A DNA stretch of 64,000 nt from an uncultured Eubacteriales bacterium (GTDB lineage: Bacteria; Bacillota; Clostridia; Oscillospirales; Acutalibacteraceae): assembly GCA_934446475.1 (NCBI GenBank), contig CAKSEH010000006.1:24431-88430 (forward strand), written 5' to 3'. Both the position numbers and the translations under genes were made by a program. The notes under the pieces are model-generated. The model was not told where the DNA came from. It saw nothing but the letters and a program-made list of their open reading frames with translations, and searched no databases. Below, piece by piece: positions 15,799 through 22,996 of the stretch (positions are counted from its first letter, which is position 1; each line of letters starts with the position of its first letter).

Positions 15799-17226
15799 CT
15801 ATTTAGCAAGCGGCAAAATCACGGAAAACTCAGCATACTCATTTTCAACGCTTTTTACCGTTATTGTTCCGTTATGCTTTTTTACAATGGTCTTTACTAT
15901 ATACAGACCGAGCCCCGTGCTTTTCTTATTTGCCGAACGGGACTTATCGACCTTATAAAATCTTTCAAAGACATAAGGAAGTTCCGCCTTCGGTATTCCC
16001 TTACCCGTATTTTTTATGGTAAAGATAACATTTTTTGCATCGGCATCAAGCTTAAATGTAAGTTTTCCGCCGTTATCCGTAAACTTGATGGCGTTATCCA
16101 CAAGATTATATATCACTCTGTGAATGAGATCTCTGTCGGCGTAAACAGTAGCGCTGCAAGCACTGTCAAGCCCCTCTATCTCAAGTTCCTTTTTTTCTAT
16201 CCGTTGTTCCTGGCTTATAACTACATTTAAAAGCAAGTCTTTAAAATCAAACTTCTCGGGTCTTAACAAAAACTCATCGGATTCAAGTCTTGATAGGCTG
16301 AGCATTGATTCTACCATTCTTGAAAGGCGCTTAACTTCTTCCGAAACAATGCCGAGATAATACTTTTCTTTGCTCTCGTCAATCGTACCGTCTATTATGC
16401 CGTCAATAAATCCGCCTATCGTCGTCATAGGCGTCTTGAGTTCGTGAGAGACATCCGCAACGAAACTTTTTCGCATTCCTTCAAGCCTTGCAAGAGAATT
16501 TGTCATTTGGTTAAAAGAGACGGCAAGCTCGCCTATCTCATCGTCGCTTGTAACGGGAATCCTTCGTGAAAAATCTCCCTTTGCCATAGCTTTTGAAGCT
16601 TCCGACATCAGTTTAAGCGGTTTTGTAAGCCTATATGTTATAACATACAGTGCCGCAAACATAAGTGTTACAGGTAATATCGCAGATATAATGCATACTT
16701 TTGCGAGCCTTGCGAGTCCGGAATTCGGAGAAGACGTATTAAGAACGGCTACAACATATCCCGAAAGATTGTTTTCCCGATATACAACAGGATGCGCAAC
16801 AACATATTTCCTTACAGGATACATTCCGAGGTCATCAACCCCACGGTATTTGTCATAAGAACCTATAAAATCCCCTTTTATCTGGGTACCCGTATGCTCA
16901 CAGCGAAAATTGGTTTTCCACTCTTCGCAATAACAGATTCTAATTATTCCTGTTTTATCGGTTATATAATGGTCCGCTCCCGAAATCGAGGAAAGCATTT
17001 TTATAACCCCGTAAGCATCCGTAAAACTTTCGGTATCGTTAATATCAAGCGGTCTGCTCTCAAGTGCACTTACGGTTTGCCCGCAGGTACCGTCAAGCAT
17101 ATCGTATTTAGAGGCGGCATACTGATTTTTATACGCAACCGCCATTATCGCCATAATCACTGCAAGACAGAATATAACAAGCAAGCCGGTTGCGAAAAAA
17201 TATTTTTTAAACAGCTTCTGCCTCAT
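15799..17226 (-). CDS. Sensor histidine kinase (PhoR/ResE type)
   Basis: A 475-residue membrane kinase: helix 1 (LLVIFCLAVIMAIMAVAY), an extracytoplasmic domain of about 140 residues with several Cys, helix 2 (ILPVTLMFAALYVITY), HAMP, a HisKA dimerisation domain with the phospho-acceptor His in DVSHELKTP, and a HATPase domain with NLVDNAIKF and GLGLYIV. It ends 12 bp before htrA and follows the response regulator by 3 bp. The sensed signal is unknown; the linked htrA suggests envelope stress. Confidence 0.93.
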   Translation of the reverse strand: MRQKLFKKYFFATGLLVIFCLAVIMAIMAVAYKNQYAASKYDMLDGTCGQTVSALESRPLDINDTESFTDAYGVIKMLSSISGADHYITDKTGIIRICYCEEWKTNFRCEHTGTQIKGDFIGSYDKYRGVDDLGMYPVRKYVVAHPVVYRENNLSGYVVAVLNTSSPNSGLARLAKVCIISAILPVTLMFAALYVITYRLTKPLKLMSEASKAMAKGDFSRRIPVTSDDEIGELAVSFNQMTNSLARLEGMRKSFVADVSHELKTPMTTIGGFIDGIIDGTIDESKEKYYLGIVSEEVKRLSRMVESMLSLSRLESDEFLLRPEKFDFKDLLLNVVISQEQRIEKKELEIEGLDSACSATVYADRDLIHRVIYNLVDNAIKFTDNGGKLTFKLDADAKNVIFTIKNTGKGIPKAELPYVFERFYKVDKSRSANKKSTGLGLYIVKTIVKKHNGTITVKSVENEYAEFSVILPLAK

Positions 17227-17229
17227 TTA

Positions 17230-17919
17230 TTATTTTACCTCAAATTTATATCCTACGCCCCACACGGTTTTGAGCGTCCACTTATCGGAAACATTTTCAA
17301 GTTTTTCTCTCAGCCTTTTAACATGGACATCAACCGTCCTCGAATCTCCGTAATAATCAAAACCCCAAACCTCATCAAGAAGCTGATCTCTCGTATATAC
17401 ACGGTTCGGATTGCTTGCAAGATGATAAAGAAGCTCAAGTTCCTTAGGCGGAGTATCTATAGTTTTACCGTCAACCTCAAGCTCATAGTTGGTGAGATTT
17501 ATGCGCAGCTTGTCAAATTTAACTTCCTTTATTTCATTCGACTTATCGGATTCTGTGCTCCTTCTGAGTACCGCTTTGACCCTCGCTATAACCTCTTTGG
17601 TATCAAACGGCTTGCTGACATAATCGTCTGCCCCGAGTTCAAGCCCGAGTATTTTATCGAATGTCTCGCCCTTTGCAGTGAGCATTATTATCGGAGTTGA
17701 ACTTGTTTTTCTGATTTCTCTGCATACCTGCCAACCGTCAAGCTTAGGCAGCATTATGTCGAGAAGAATTAAATCGGGAGAAAAATCAGTCGCCTGTTTA
17801 ATCGCCTGTTCACCGTCGTTTGCAACGCAGATATCAAAGCCGTCTTTTTCAAGATAAAGCCTTAAAAGCTCACATATATTGAGGTCATCATCAACTATCA
17901 GTATTTTAGGTTTAGCCAT
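17230..17919 (-). CDS. OmpR/PhoB-family response regulator
   Basis: A 229-residue regulator with a receiver domain (acidic pocket VDDD, phospho-acceptor Asp in LLDIMLP, Lys in SKPFD) and a C-terminal winged helix (DQLLDEVWGFDYYGDSRTVDVHVKRLREKL). ATG 17919 lies eight bases after AAGGAG; the earlier GTG in frame is too close to that site. It is the first gene of the unit with the histidine kinase and htrA. Confidence 0.93.
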   Translation of the reverse strand: MAKPKILIVDDDLNICELLRLYLEKDGFDICVANDGEQAIKQATDFSPDLILLDIMLPKLDGWQVCREIRKTSSTPIIMLTAKGETFDKILGLELGADDYVSKPFDTKEVIARVKAVLRRSTESDKSNEIKEVKFDKLRINLTNYELEVDGKTIDTPPKELELLYHLASNPNRVYTRDQLLDEVWGFDYYGDSRTVDVHVKRLREKLENVSDKWTLKTVWGVGYKFEVK

Positions 17920-17981
17920 CCTCTTCACTCCTTAAACAAAAGTACATAGCACAATACTTATTTTATACTTTATCACATAAA

Positions 17982-18011
17982 TTTACAAGATGTATTAAAA
18001 AAATGTAAACT
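17982..18011 (+). promoter_or_regulatory. Candidate promoter for the structured RNA
   Basis: TTTACA (17982-17987), 18-base spacer, TAAACT (18006-18011), with an expected start near 18018, exactly where the structured segment begins. Confidence 0.45.
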
Positions 18012-18187
18012 TTAAATTGGGCAACGCTCCGGTAATGTTATCGAGGAGCAGGGCTTGCGACTGATTGCAAGCCACGCAAAGGAGCGTTAACTCCTCAGGA
18101 TTTCATATGGGAGATTACACTCCGCATCAAGCTCTGAAGCGAAAGCCGCCTTTAAAGGTGTGACATCTGCGTCAGGTTATAAAAAAA

Positions 18188-18231
18188 GTGTTGCATTTGA
18201 TAGGTCGGTTTGTCTCTGCCAAATGTAACAC
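18188..18231. repeat. Inverted repeat GTGTTGCATTTG ... CAAATGTAACAC
   Basis: Twelve-base arms (18188-18199 and 18220-18231) pair with one G-U. The right half, including TTTGTC and CAAATGTAACAC, is closely matched upstream of the Asp23 gene (49587-49610, opposite strand), so it may be a small dispersed element. Confidence 0.5.
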
Positions 18232-18233
18232 AA

Positions 18234-18266
18234 GACCGCTGTTTAGTGAAAAACAGCGGTCCTTTC
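18234..18266 (+). terminator. Hairpin terminator near 18.25 kb
   Basis: GACCGCTGTTT (18234-18244) pairs perfectly with AAACAGCGGTC (18251-18261), followed by CTTTCTT on the plus strand. It lies just beyond the stop of the converging zinc-ribbon gene and could end the candidate RNA, that gene, or both. Confidence 0.65.
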
Positions 18267-18277
18267 TTCGGTCAATA

Positions 18278-18571
18278 TTATTCTTCGTTTGCCGCTTCGG
18301 CTTCTTTCATCTTTGCGAAACACTCGCTGCAATAAACCGGGCGGTCGTCACGAGGTATAAACGGAACTCTCGCCACACCTCCGCAAGCGCTACAGGTTGC
18401 TTCGTGCATTTCACGGGGGGCTCTACCGGCGTTTTTACGCTTATCACGGCATGCCTTACAACGCTGCGGCTCGTTTACAAATCCTTTTGACTCGTAAAAT
18501 TCCTGTTCTCTTGCAGAGAATACGAATTCCTCACCGCAGTCTTTGCAAACTAAAGTCTTGTCTTCAAACAT
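18278..18571 (-). CDS. Small zinc-ribbon protein (zf-trcl plus second CxxC pair)
   Basis: A 97-residue protein starting at ATG 18571 after AGAGAGG; the longer frame runs through non-coding sequence. The N-terminal half carries LVCKDCGEEFVF with a matching CKACRDKR knuckle (zf-trcl type). The C-terminal half has CSACGG and, 17 residues later, CSECF, a second zinc site. Such proteins are common and uncharacterised in Clostridia; a nucleic-acid or protein-binding role is only inferred. The sigma factor gene lies 120 bp upstream on the same strand. Confidence 0.85.
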   Translation of the reverse strand: MFEDKTLVCKDCGEEFVFSAREQEFYESKGFVNEPQRCKACRDKRKNAGRAPREMHEATCSACGGVARVPFIPRDDRPVYCSECFAKMKEAEAANEE

Positions 18572-18601
18572 CTTAAAGTACCTCTCTTGAGTTGATTTTA
18601 T

Positions 18602-18666
18602 TAGCCCCGGACGGAATCGCACCGCCATCTTTTTTCAACGCTCTGCTTTTTTAAGCTACATGGGCA
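18602..18666 (-). pseudogene. tRNA-like remnant without a proper anticodon arm
   Basis: On the minus strand a T-arm (GGCGG, loop TGCGATT, CCGTC) and a D-arm-like segment (GCTT ... GCAGAGC) are recognisable, with GCCC and GGGC as a partial acceptor stem. The segment is only 65 bases, and the stretch between the D and T arms is about ten bases too short for an anticodon arm plus variable loop. It is most likely a decayed tRNA between sigH and the zinc-ribbon gene. Confidence 0.35.
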
Positions 18667-18674
18667 TATATAAA

Positions 18675-18690
18675 GGTGAAAATCACCTGT
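18675..18690 (-). terminator. Weak hairpin after the SigH-like gene
   Basis: AGGTG and CACCT flank a four-base loop immediately after the stop codon, followed on the minus strand by TTTATATA. The stem is short, so termination is probably partial. Confidence 0.4.
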
Positions 18691-18691
18691 T

Positions 18692-19261
18692 TTACTGTTT
18701 TTTGAGTTTAGCTCTGATCCGTCTCAGCGAATTATCGACCGACTTTACCGAAACGCCGAGTTCCTCTGCTATATCAGCATAAGGTTTACCCGAAAGAAAT
18801 TCGGATAATACACGGCATTCCATATCCGAAAGTGAGGAAAAAACATTCCTTTTAAAGCTTTCATAACTTTCTTTTCCGATATATATTTCCTCGGGACTGT
18901 CTTCACCGTAAACGTCCGCTTCTTCAAGAGGAGCTATGAGCCTGCTCGGTATCCGTTTCCCCGCCGCTGCAGATTTCGACATTGCCGATATTGCCCTTGA
19001 TATGCAAAGCGGCGCAAAGGTTGAAAACTTTGCTTTTGAGGAATCATAAGATTTAACTGCGGTAAATACCGCAAGGACTCCCTCCGCTATCATATCCTCT
19101 ACATCGCAACCGCTTGCTTTAAATCCGTCGGCAGTCTTAATTATGTAAGGCATATACCTGTCTATCAAAGGCTGAAGGTTTTCATAATTGCCCGACGAAA
19201 TTCCCTTTATAAGCTCATCATCCGACATTCTTTTGCTTTCTTCAACAAAATTATTGCTCAT
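18692..19261 (-). CDS. RNA polymerase sigma factor, SigH-like
   Basis: A 189-residue sigma-70-family protein. Region 2 covers residues 25-90 (DVEDMIAEGVLAVFTAVKSYD and KFSTFAPLCISRAI), and region 4 lies near the end (LSDMECRVLSEFLSGKPYADIAEELGVSVKSVDNSLRRIRAKL). The KSVDNSLRRIR helix and overall size resemble sporulation SigH. SigH directs early sporulation and stationary-phase genes in Firmicutes. A good sigma-A promoter precedes it. Other small class III sigma factors cannot be fully excluded. Confidence 0.8.
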   Translation of the reverse strand: MSNNFVEESKRMSDDELIKGISSGNYENLQPLIDRYMPYIIKTADGFKASGCDVEDMIAEGVLAVFTAVKSYDSSKAKFSTFAPLCISRAISAMSKSAAAGKRIPSRLIAPLEEADVYGEDSPEEIYIGKESYESFKRNVFSSLSDMECRVLSEFLSGKPYADIAEELGVSVKSVDNSLRRIRAKLKKQ

Positions 19262-19301
19262 CTTAACCTTCTAATAGTTATCTTTCACAATTATTATTGT
19301 T

Positions 19302-19330
19302 ATTTTACATCATAAAAGATTAAATGTCAA
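19302..19330 (-). promoter_or_regulatory. Sigma-A promoter of the SigH-like gene
   Basis: On the minus strand TTGACA (19330-19325), 17-base spacer, TAAAAT (19307-19302), about 40 bases before the ATG. Confidence 0.7.
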
Positions 19331-19391
19331 GGAAAAATGTGAAAATCGTGAATTGTAACAAAAGCGGACCCCGATATTTATATAATTATCA

Positions 19392-19420
19392 TTGACAATC
19401 GGGTAAAATAGTTATAATAT
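19392..19420 (+). promoter_or_regulatory. Sigma-A promoter of pgcA
   Basis: TTGACA (19392-19397) followed after 17 bases by TAATAT (19415-19420); an overlapping TATAAT at 19413 has 15-base spacing. The leader would be about 40 bases. Confidence 0.65.
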
Positions 19421-19464
19421 TATTGTATTGAATATTGAAGAACTTAAGTTACCGGAGGTTAATT

Positions 19465-21174
19465 ATGGTTAAAGAGAAATACGAATTGTGGCTTCAAAAA
19501 GCCGTTGGTGACCCGGATCTTATAGATGAGCTTAAATCTATAGAGAATAACGATGAACTTATAAACGATGCGTTTTATACCGATCTTCAGTTCGGAACCG
19601 CAGGTCTAAGAGGCATTATAGGCGCCGGAACAAACCGTATGAACATATACACCGTCGGGAAAGCGTCCCAAGGTCTTGCGGCATATGTAAATTCCGTAAC
19701 GGAGCACGGAAGTATTGCCATAGCGTACGACAGCAGAATAAAGTCAACCGAATTTGCAAAAACGGCTGCCGGAGTTTTTGCGGCAAACGGAATAAAGGTT
19801 TATATCTACCGAGAGCTTATGCCCACCCCTATGCTTTCGTATGCCGTAAGAAATCTTAAGTGCGACGCAGGTATAGTTATAACCGCTTCTCACAATCCTG
19901 CCAAATATAACGGATATAAGGCTTACGGTCCCGACGGTTGCCAATTAGGACCCGATGCCGCAGATTATGTTCTTTCGATAATGAACAGCGTTGATATTTT
20001 CGAAGGCGTGAAATCGATGCCTTTTGAGGACGGTATTAAGTCGGGAGCTATAGAATATATAGGCGACGACGTTATAGAAAGCTACCTTGACGAAGTTGAG
20101 AAAAGAAGAGTATCTACCGATATTGATCTTTCCGAACTTAAAGTTATATACACCCCTTTAAACGGAACGGGAAACAAGCCGGTCCGCAGTATATTAAAAC
20201 GCATAGGCGTTAAAAATGTAACAGTCGTGCCCGAGCAGGAAATGCCGGATGGCAACTTTACCACAGCACCCTATCCGAACCCCGAAATAAGACAGGCTTT
20301 TGAGTGTGCGCTCAAGCTTGCAGATAATGTTAACCCCGATCTTATTCTGGCAACCGACCCCGATGCCGACAGAGTGGGAATTGCAATAAAGGTCGATGAT
20401 AATTACAGACTGTTTTCAGGCAACGAAGTGGGAGTTTTGCTGCTTAATTATATACTTTCACGCCGAAAAGCAAACGGCACTCTCCCTGAAAAGCCCTTTG
20501 CGGTCAAAACCATAGTTACAACCGAGCTTGTGTGCAGAATAGCAGAGAAATACGGTTGCGAGCTTGCAAATGTTCTCACAGGTTTCAAATTTATAGGCGG
20601 AGAGATCTTAAAACTTGAAGAAAAAGGCGAAGAAGACAGATTCGTATTCGGATTTGAGGAAAGCTACGGGTATCTTGCAGGCGGCTATGTAAGAGACAAG
20701 GACGCAGTTGTGGCTTCTATGCTTATCTGTGAAATGACGGCTTATTATAAATCGCTCGGCAAGAGCCTTTTTAATGTTCTCGGCGATATATACAAAGAAT
20801 ACGGCTATTATCTGTGCACTCAGAAAAGCTTTACCTGCGAAGGTCAGAGCGGAATGCAGAAGATAGCAGACACTATGGACAGATTGAGAAACGAGCCCAT
20901 AACGGAGATCTGCGGTTCAAAGGTCGCCGTTTTCAAGGACTTTGAGAAATCGGTCTCTAAAGATATCAAGACCGGTAAAACCGAAACCATAGACCTTCCT
21001 TCCTCAAATGTTCTCGGCTACTATTTAGCGGACTCAAGTTCGTTTATAGTGCGTCCTTCGGGCACAGAGCCTAAAATTAAGATTTATGTAACTGCCGTTG
21101 AAAAAAATCAGAAAGCGGCTGAAAAAAGACTTGAAGATCTTGTTGCGGCAGGTACCGAGCTTTTGGGATTTTAA
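19465..21174 (+). CDS. pgcA: Phosphoglucomutase / phosphomannomutase (alpha-phosphohexomutase)
   Basis: A 569-residue cytosolic enzyme interconverting glucose-1-P and glucose-6-P (or the mannose forms). ATG 19465 follows GGAGG; the upstream open codons have no such site. Motifs in order: FGTAGLRG, the phosphoserine loop TASHNPAKYNGYK, metal-binding DPDADRVG, sugar-binding GFEESYGYL, and phosphate-binding RPSGTEPKIK. The length and GFEES motif match the Bacillus PgcA group. It would link glycolysis to glucose-1-P for polymers and for the rfbA route at 44 kb. Confidence 0.93.
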   Translation: MVKEKYELWLQKAVGDPDLIDELKSIENNDELINDAFYTDLQFGTAGLRGIIGAGTNRMNIYTVGKASQGLAAYVNSVTEHGSIAIAYDSRIKSTEFAKTAAGVFAANGIKVYIYRELMPTPMLSYAVRNLKCDAGIVITASHNPAKYNGYKAYGPDGCQLGPDAADYVLSIMNSVDIFEGVKSMPFEDGIKSGAIEYIGDDVIESYLDEVEKRRVSTDIDLSELKVIYTPLNGTGNKPVRSILKRIGVKNVTVVPEQEMPDGNFTTAPYPNPEIRQAFECALKLADNVNPDLILATDPDADRVGIAIKVDDNYRLFSGNEVGVLLLNYILSRRKANGTLPEKPFAVKTIVTTELVCRIAEKYGCELANVLTGFKFIGGEILKLEEKGEEDRFVFGFEESYGYLAGGYVRDKDAVVASMLICEMTAYYKSLGKSLFNVLGDIYKEYGYYLCTQKSFTCEGQSGMQKIADTMDRLRNEPITEICGSKVAVFKDFEKSVSKDIKTGKTETIDLPSSNVLGYYLADSSSFIVRPSGTEPKIKIYVTAVEKNQKAAEKRLEDLVAAGTELLGF

Positions 21175-21186
21175 ACGGGATTTGAA

Positions 21187-21228
21187 AATTCTGCCCTGTA
21201 TTCTTTTATGCGGGGCAGAATTATTTTA
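21187..21228 (+). terminator. Terminator of pgcA
   Basis: AATTCTGCCC (21187-21196) pairs with GGGCAGAATT (21213-21222), then ATTTTA. Confidence 0.75.
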
Positions 21229-21262
21229 GCAGGGCTGAGCCCGTCACCAAAATAAAAACGGA

Positions 21263-22996
21263 GTGATAGTTATTAAGCATCTTTTTAACAGCGCAGGTCA
21301 TTACAAGAAAGAATGTATCTGCGGTCCTTTGTTTAAACTTTTAGAGGCATCGTTTGAACTTTGCGTGCCCCTTGTCATGAAAAGAATAATTGATATCGGA
21401 ATTAAAAATTCCGACAGTAAATATATTCTCCTTATGGCGCTCCTGCTTGTCTTTTTGGGAGCCGCCGGTCTCACCTGCACAGTAGTTGCACAGTATTATT
21501 CCGCAAAAGCGGCGGTAGGGATAACAACAAGAATAAAGCATTCTCTTATGCTTAAAATTCAGGAGTTTTCATATTCCGATATCGACAGTATAGGCACTGC
21601 CCGTCTCGTAACCGCAATGACGGGAGACGCAAATCAGGTTCAGTCGGGAATCAATCTTACATTGAGGCTTTTTATGAGATCTCCGTTCGTTGTATTCGGA
21701 GCAATGGTAATGGCATTCACGGTTGACGCAAAAAGCGCCGTTGTTTTTGCCGTTATTATCCCGATTCTTGCGGCAGTTGTCTTTGCGGTTATGCTCACCT
21801 GTATTCCGCTTTACAAAAAAGTTCAGTTAAAACTTGAAAAGGTTCTTGAGCTTACAAAAGAAAACCTGAGCGGCGTAAGAGTTATAAGAGCTTTTTGCAG
21901 GGAAAAAGAGGAAATACGCAGCTTTAACCTTGCTTCGGACAAGCTTATAAAAAATCAACTCAAAGTAGGCAGGATATCTGCTCTGCTCAATCCTGTTACC
22001 TTTATAATTATAAATCTCGCAACCATAGTTCTTGTTAAGATAGGCGCAGGCAGAGTCTTCGGCGGCGATATTTCACAGGGTGCGGTAGTATCTCTCTATA
22101 ACTATATGCTCCTTATACTTACCGAGCTTATAAAACTTGCAAATCTTATTATAACAATGACAAAATCGGCTGCCTGTGAAAATCGGATAGAAAGCATTCT
22201 TGATATGGAAACAGAGTCCGAAAACAATGGCGGCGCAGAAAATCCCGATATAAGAGGAGATATTGAATTTAAAGATGTAAACCTTAAATACAGGTCTTCC
22301 TCTCAAAACTCTCTTACCGATATAAGCTTTTGCATAAAGGGCGGTTCGACCGTCGGTATAATAGGCGGAACCGGTTCGGGAAAGACTTCTCTTATAAACC
22401 TGATACCCGCCTTTTACAAAACAACCGGCGGCAGCATAAGCATAAGCGGTACGGATATTAAGAATATACCCTCAAAATACCTCAGAAAGCATATCGGCGT
22501 TGTTCCGCAAAAAGCGCTTTTATTTACCGGAACGATTAAAGAAAATCTGCTTTGGGGAAATGAAAATGCGAGTGACGCTGACATTGACGAAGCAGTTAGG
22601 GCTTCACAGTCCTACGATATAATAGCTTCAAAATCCAAGGGACTTGACGAACCCGTAGAGCAGGACGGAAGGAATTTTTCAGGCGGTCAGCGCCAGCGGC
22701 TTACAATAGCCAGAGCACTTGTGAAACGCCCCGATATACTTATACTTGACGATTCTACAAGCGCACTCGACCTTGCGACCGACGCTGCACTCAGGTCTGC
22801 ACTCAAGCACCTGACATATAAGCCCACCGTATTCATAGTTTCCCAGCGAACAGCTTCTATTAAGAACTGCGACCTTATCGTAGTTCTTGACGACGGAAAG
22901 GCAGTCGGCACGGGAACGCACGAACAGTTGCTTGAAAGCTGTGAAATATACAGGGAAATTCATATGTCACAGTTTAAGGAGGAAGAAACCTTATGA
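21263..22996 (+). CDS. ABC exporter half-transporter, subunit 1 (degenerate-site NBD)
   Basis: A membrane-plus-ATPase half-transporter of about 575 residues: six-helix exporter domain (residues 15-310), then an NBD with Walker A GGTGSGKTS, signature FSGGQRQRL and Walker B ILILDDST. The catalytic Glu after Walker B is Asp here, typical of the degenerate partner in heterodimeric exporters. The next gene overlaps by 4 bp and encodes the partner. The first in-frame canonical start is GTG 21263, but it overlaps the GGAG ribosome-binding site (21260-21263); ATT at 21272 has the ideal spacing. The substrate is unknown (multidrug, lipid or peptide). Confidence 0.9.
   Translation: MIVIKHLFNSAGHYKKECICGPLFKLLEASFELCVPLVMKRIIDIGIKNSDSKYILLMALLLVFLGAAGLTCTVVAQYYSAKAAVGITTRIKHSLMLKIQEFSYSDIDSIGTARLVTAMTGDANQVQSGINLTLRLFMRSPFVVFGAMVMAFTVDAKSAVVFAVIIPILAAVVFAVMLTCIPLYKKVQLKLEKVLELTKENLSGVRVIRAFCREKEEIRSFNLASDKLIKNQLKVGRISALLNPVTFIIINLATIVLVKIGAGRVFGGDISQGAVVSLYNYMLLILTELIKLANLIITMTKSAACENRIESILDMETESENNGGAENPDIRGDIEFKDVNLKYRSSSQNSLTDISFCIKGGSTVGIIGGTGSGKTSLINLIPAFYKTTGGSISISGTDIKNIPSKYLRKHIGVVPQKALLFTGTIKENLLWGNENASDADIDEAVRASQSYDIIASKSKGLDEPVEQDGRNFSGGQRQRLTIARALVKRPDILILDDSTSALDLATDAALRSALKHLTYKPTVFIVSQRTASIKNCDLIVVLDDGKAVGTGTHEQLLESCEIYREIHMSQFKEEETL

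Larger units (their letters stand above)
18018..18266 (+). ncRNA. Candidate structured non-coding RNA with pseudoknot
   Basis: This stretch has no credible open frame but dense base-pairing potential. AACGCTCC (18023-18030) pairs perfectly with GGAGCGTT (18081-18088); inside it GGCTTGC (18052-18058) pairs with GCAAGCC (18067-18073); and loop bases GAGGAG (18043-18048) match CTCCTC (18091-18096), forming a pseudoknot. A further stem (18107-18113 with 18120-18127) follows, and a strong hairpin at 18234-18259 could terminate the RNA. I do not recognise a riboswitch class; large RNAs such as the raiA motif should be tested. It could be transcribed alone, since a promoter-like pair precedes it and the flanking genes are on the other strand. 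Confidence 0.55.

Noticed and set aside
16792..17700. 302-codon plus-strand open frame opposite the kinase and response regulator
   Set aside because: It is a shadow of the two-component genes: low-complexity basic translation and no start signals.
18018..18266. Known riboswitch, 6S RNA, tmRNA or RNase P RNA
   Set aside because: Conserved cores of the classes I could recall (TPP, SAM, cobalamin, lysine, glycine, c-di-GMP, c-di-AMP) and tmRNA/RNase P landmarks were not found, so only a generic structured RNA is called.
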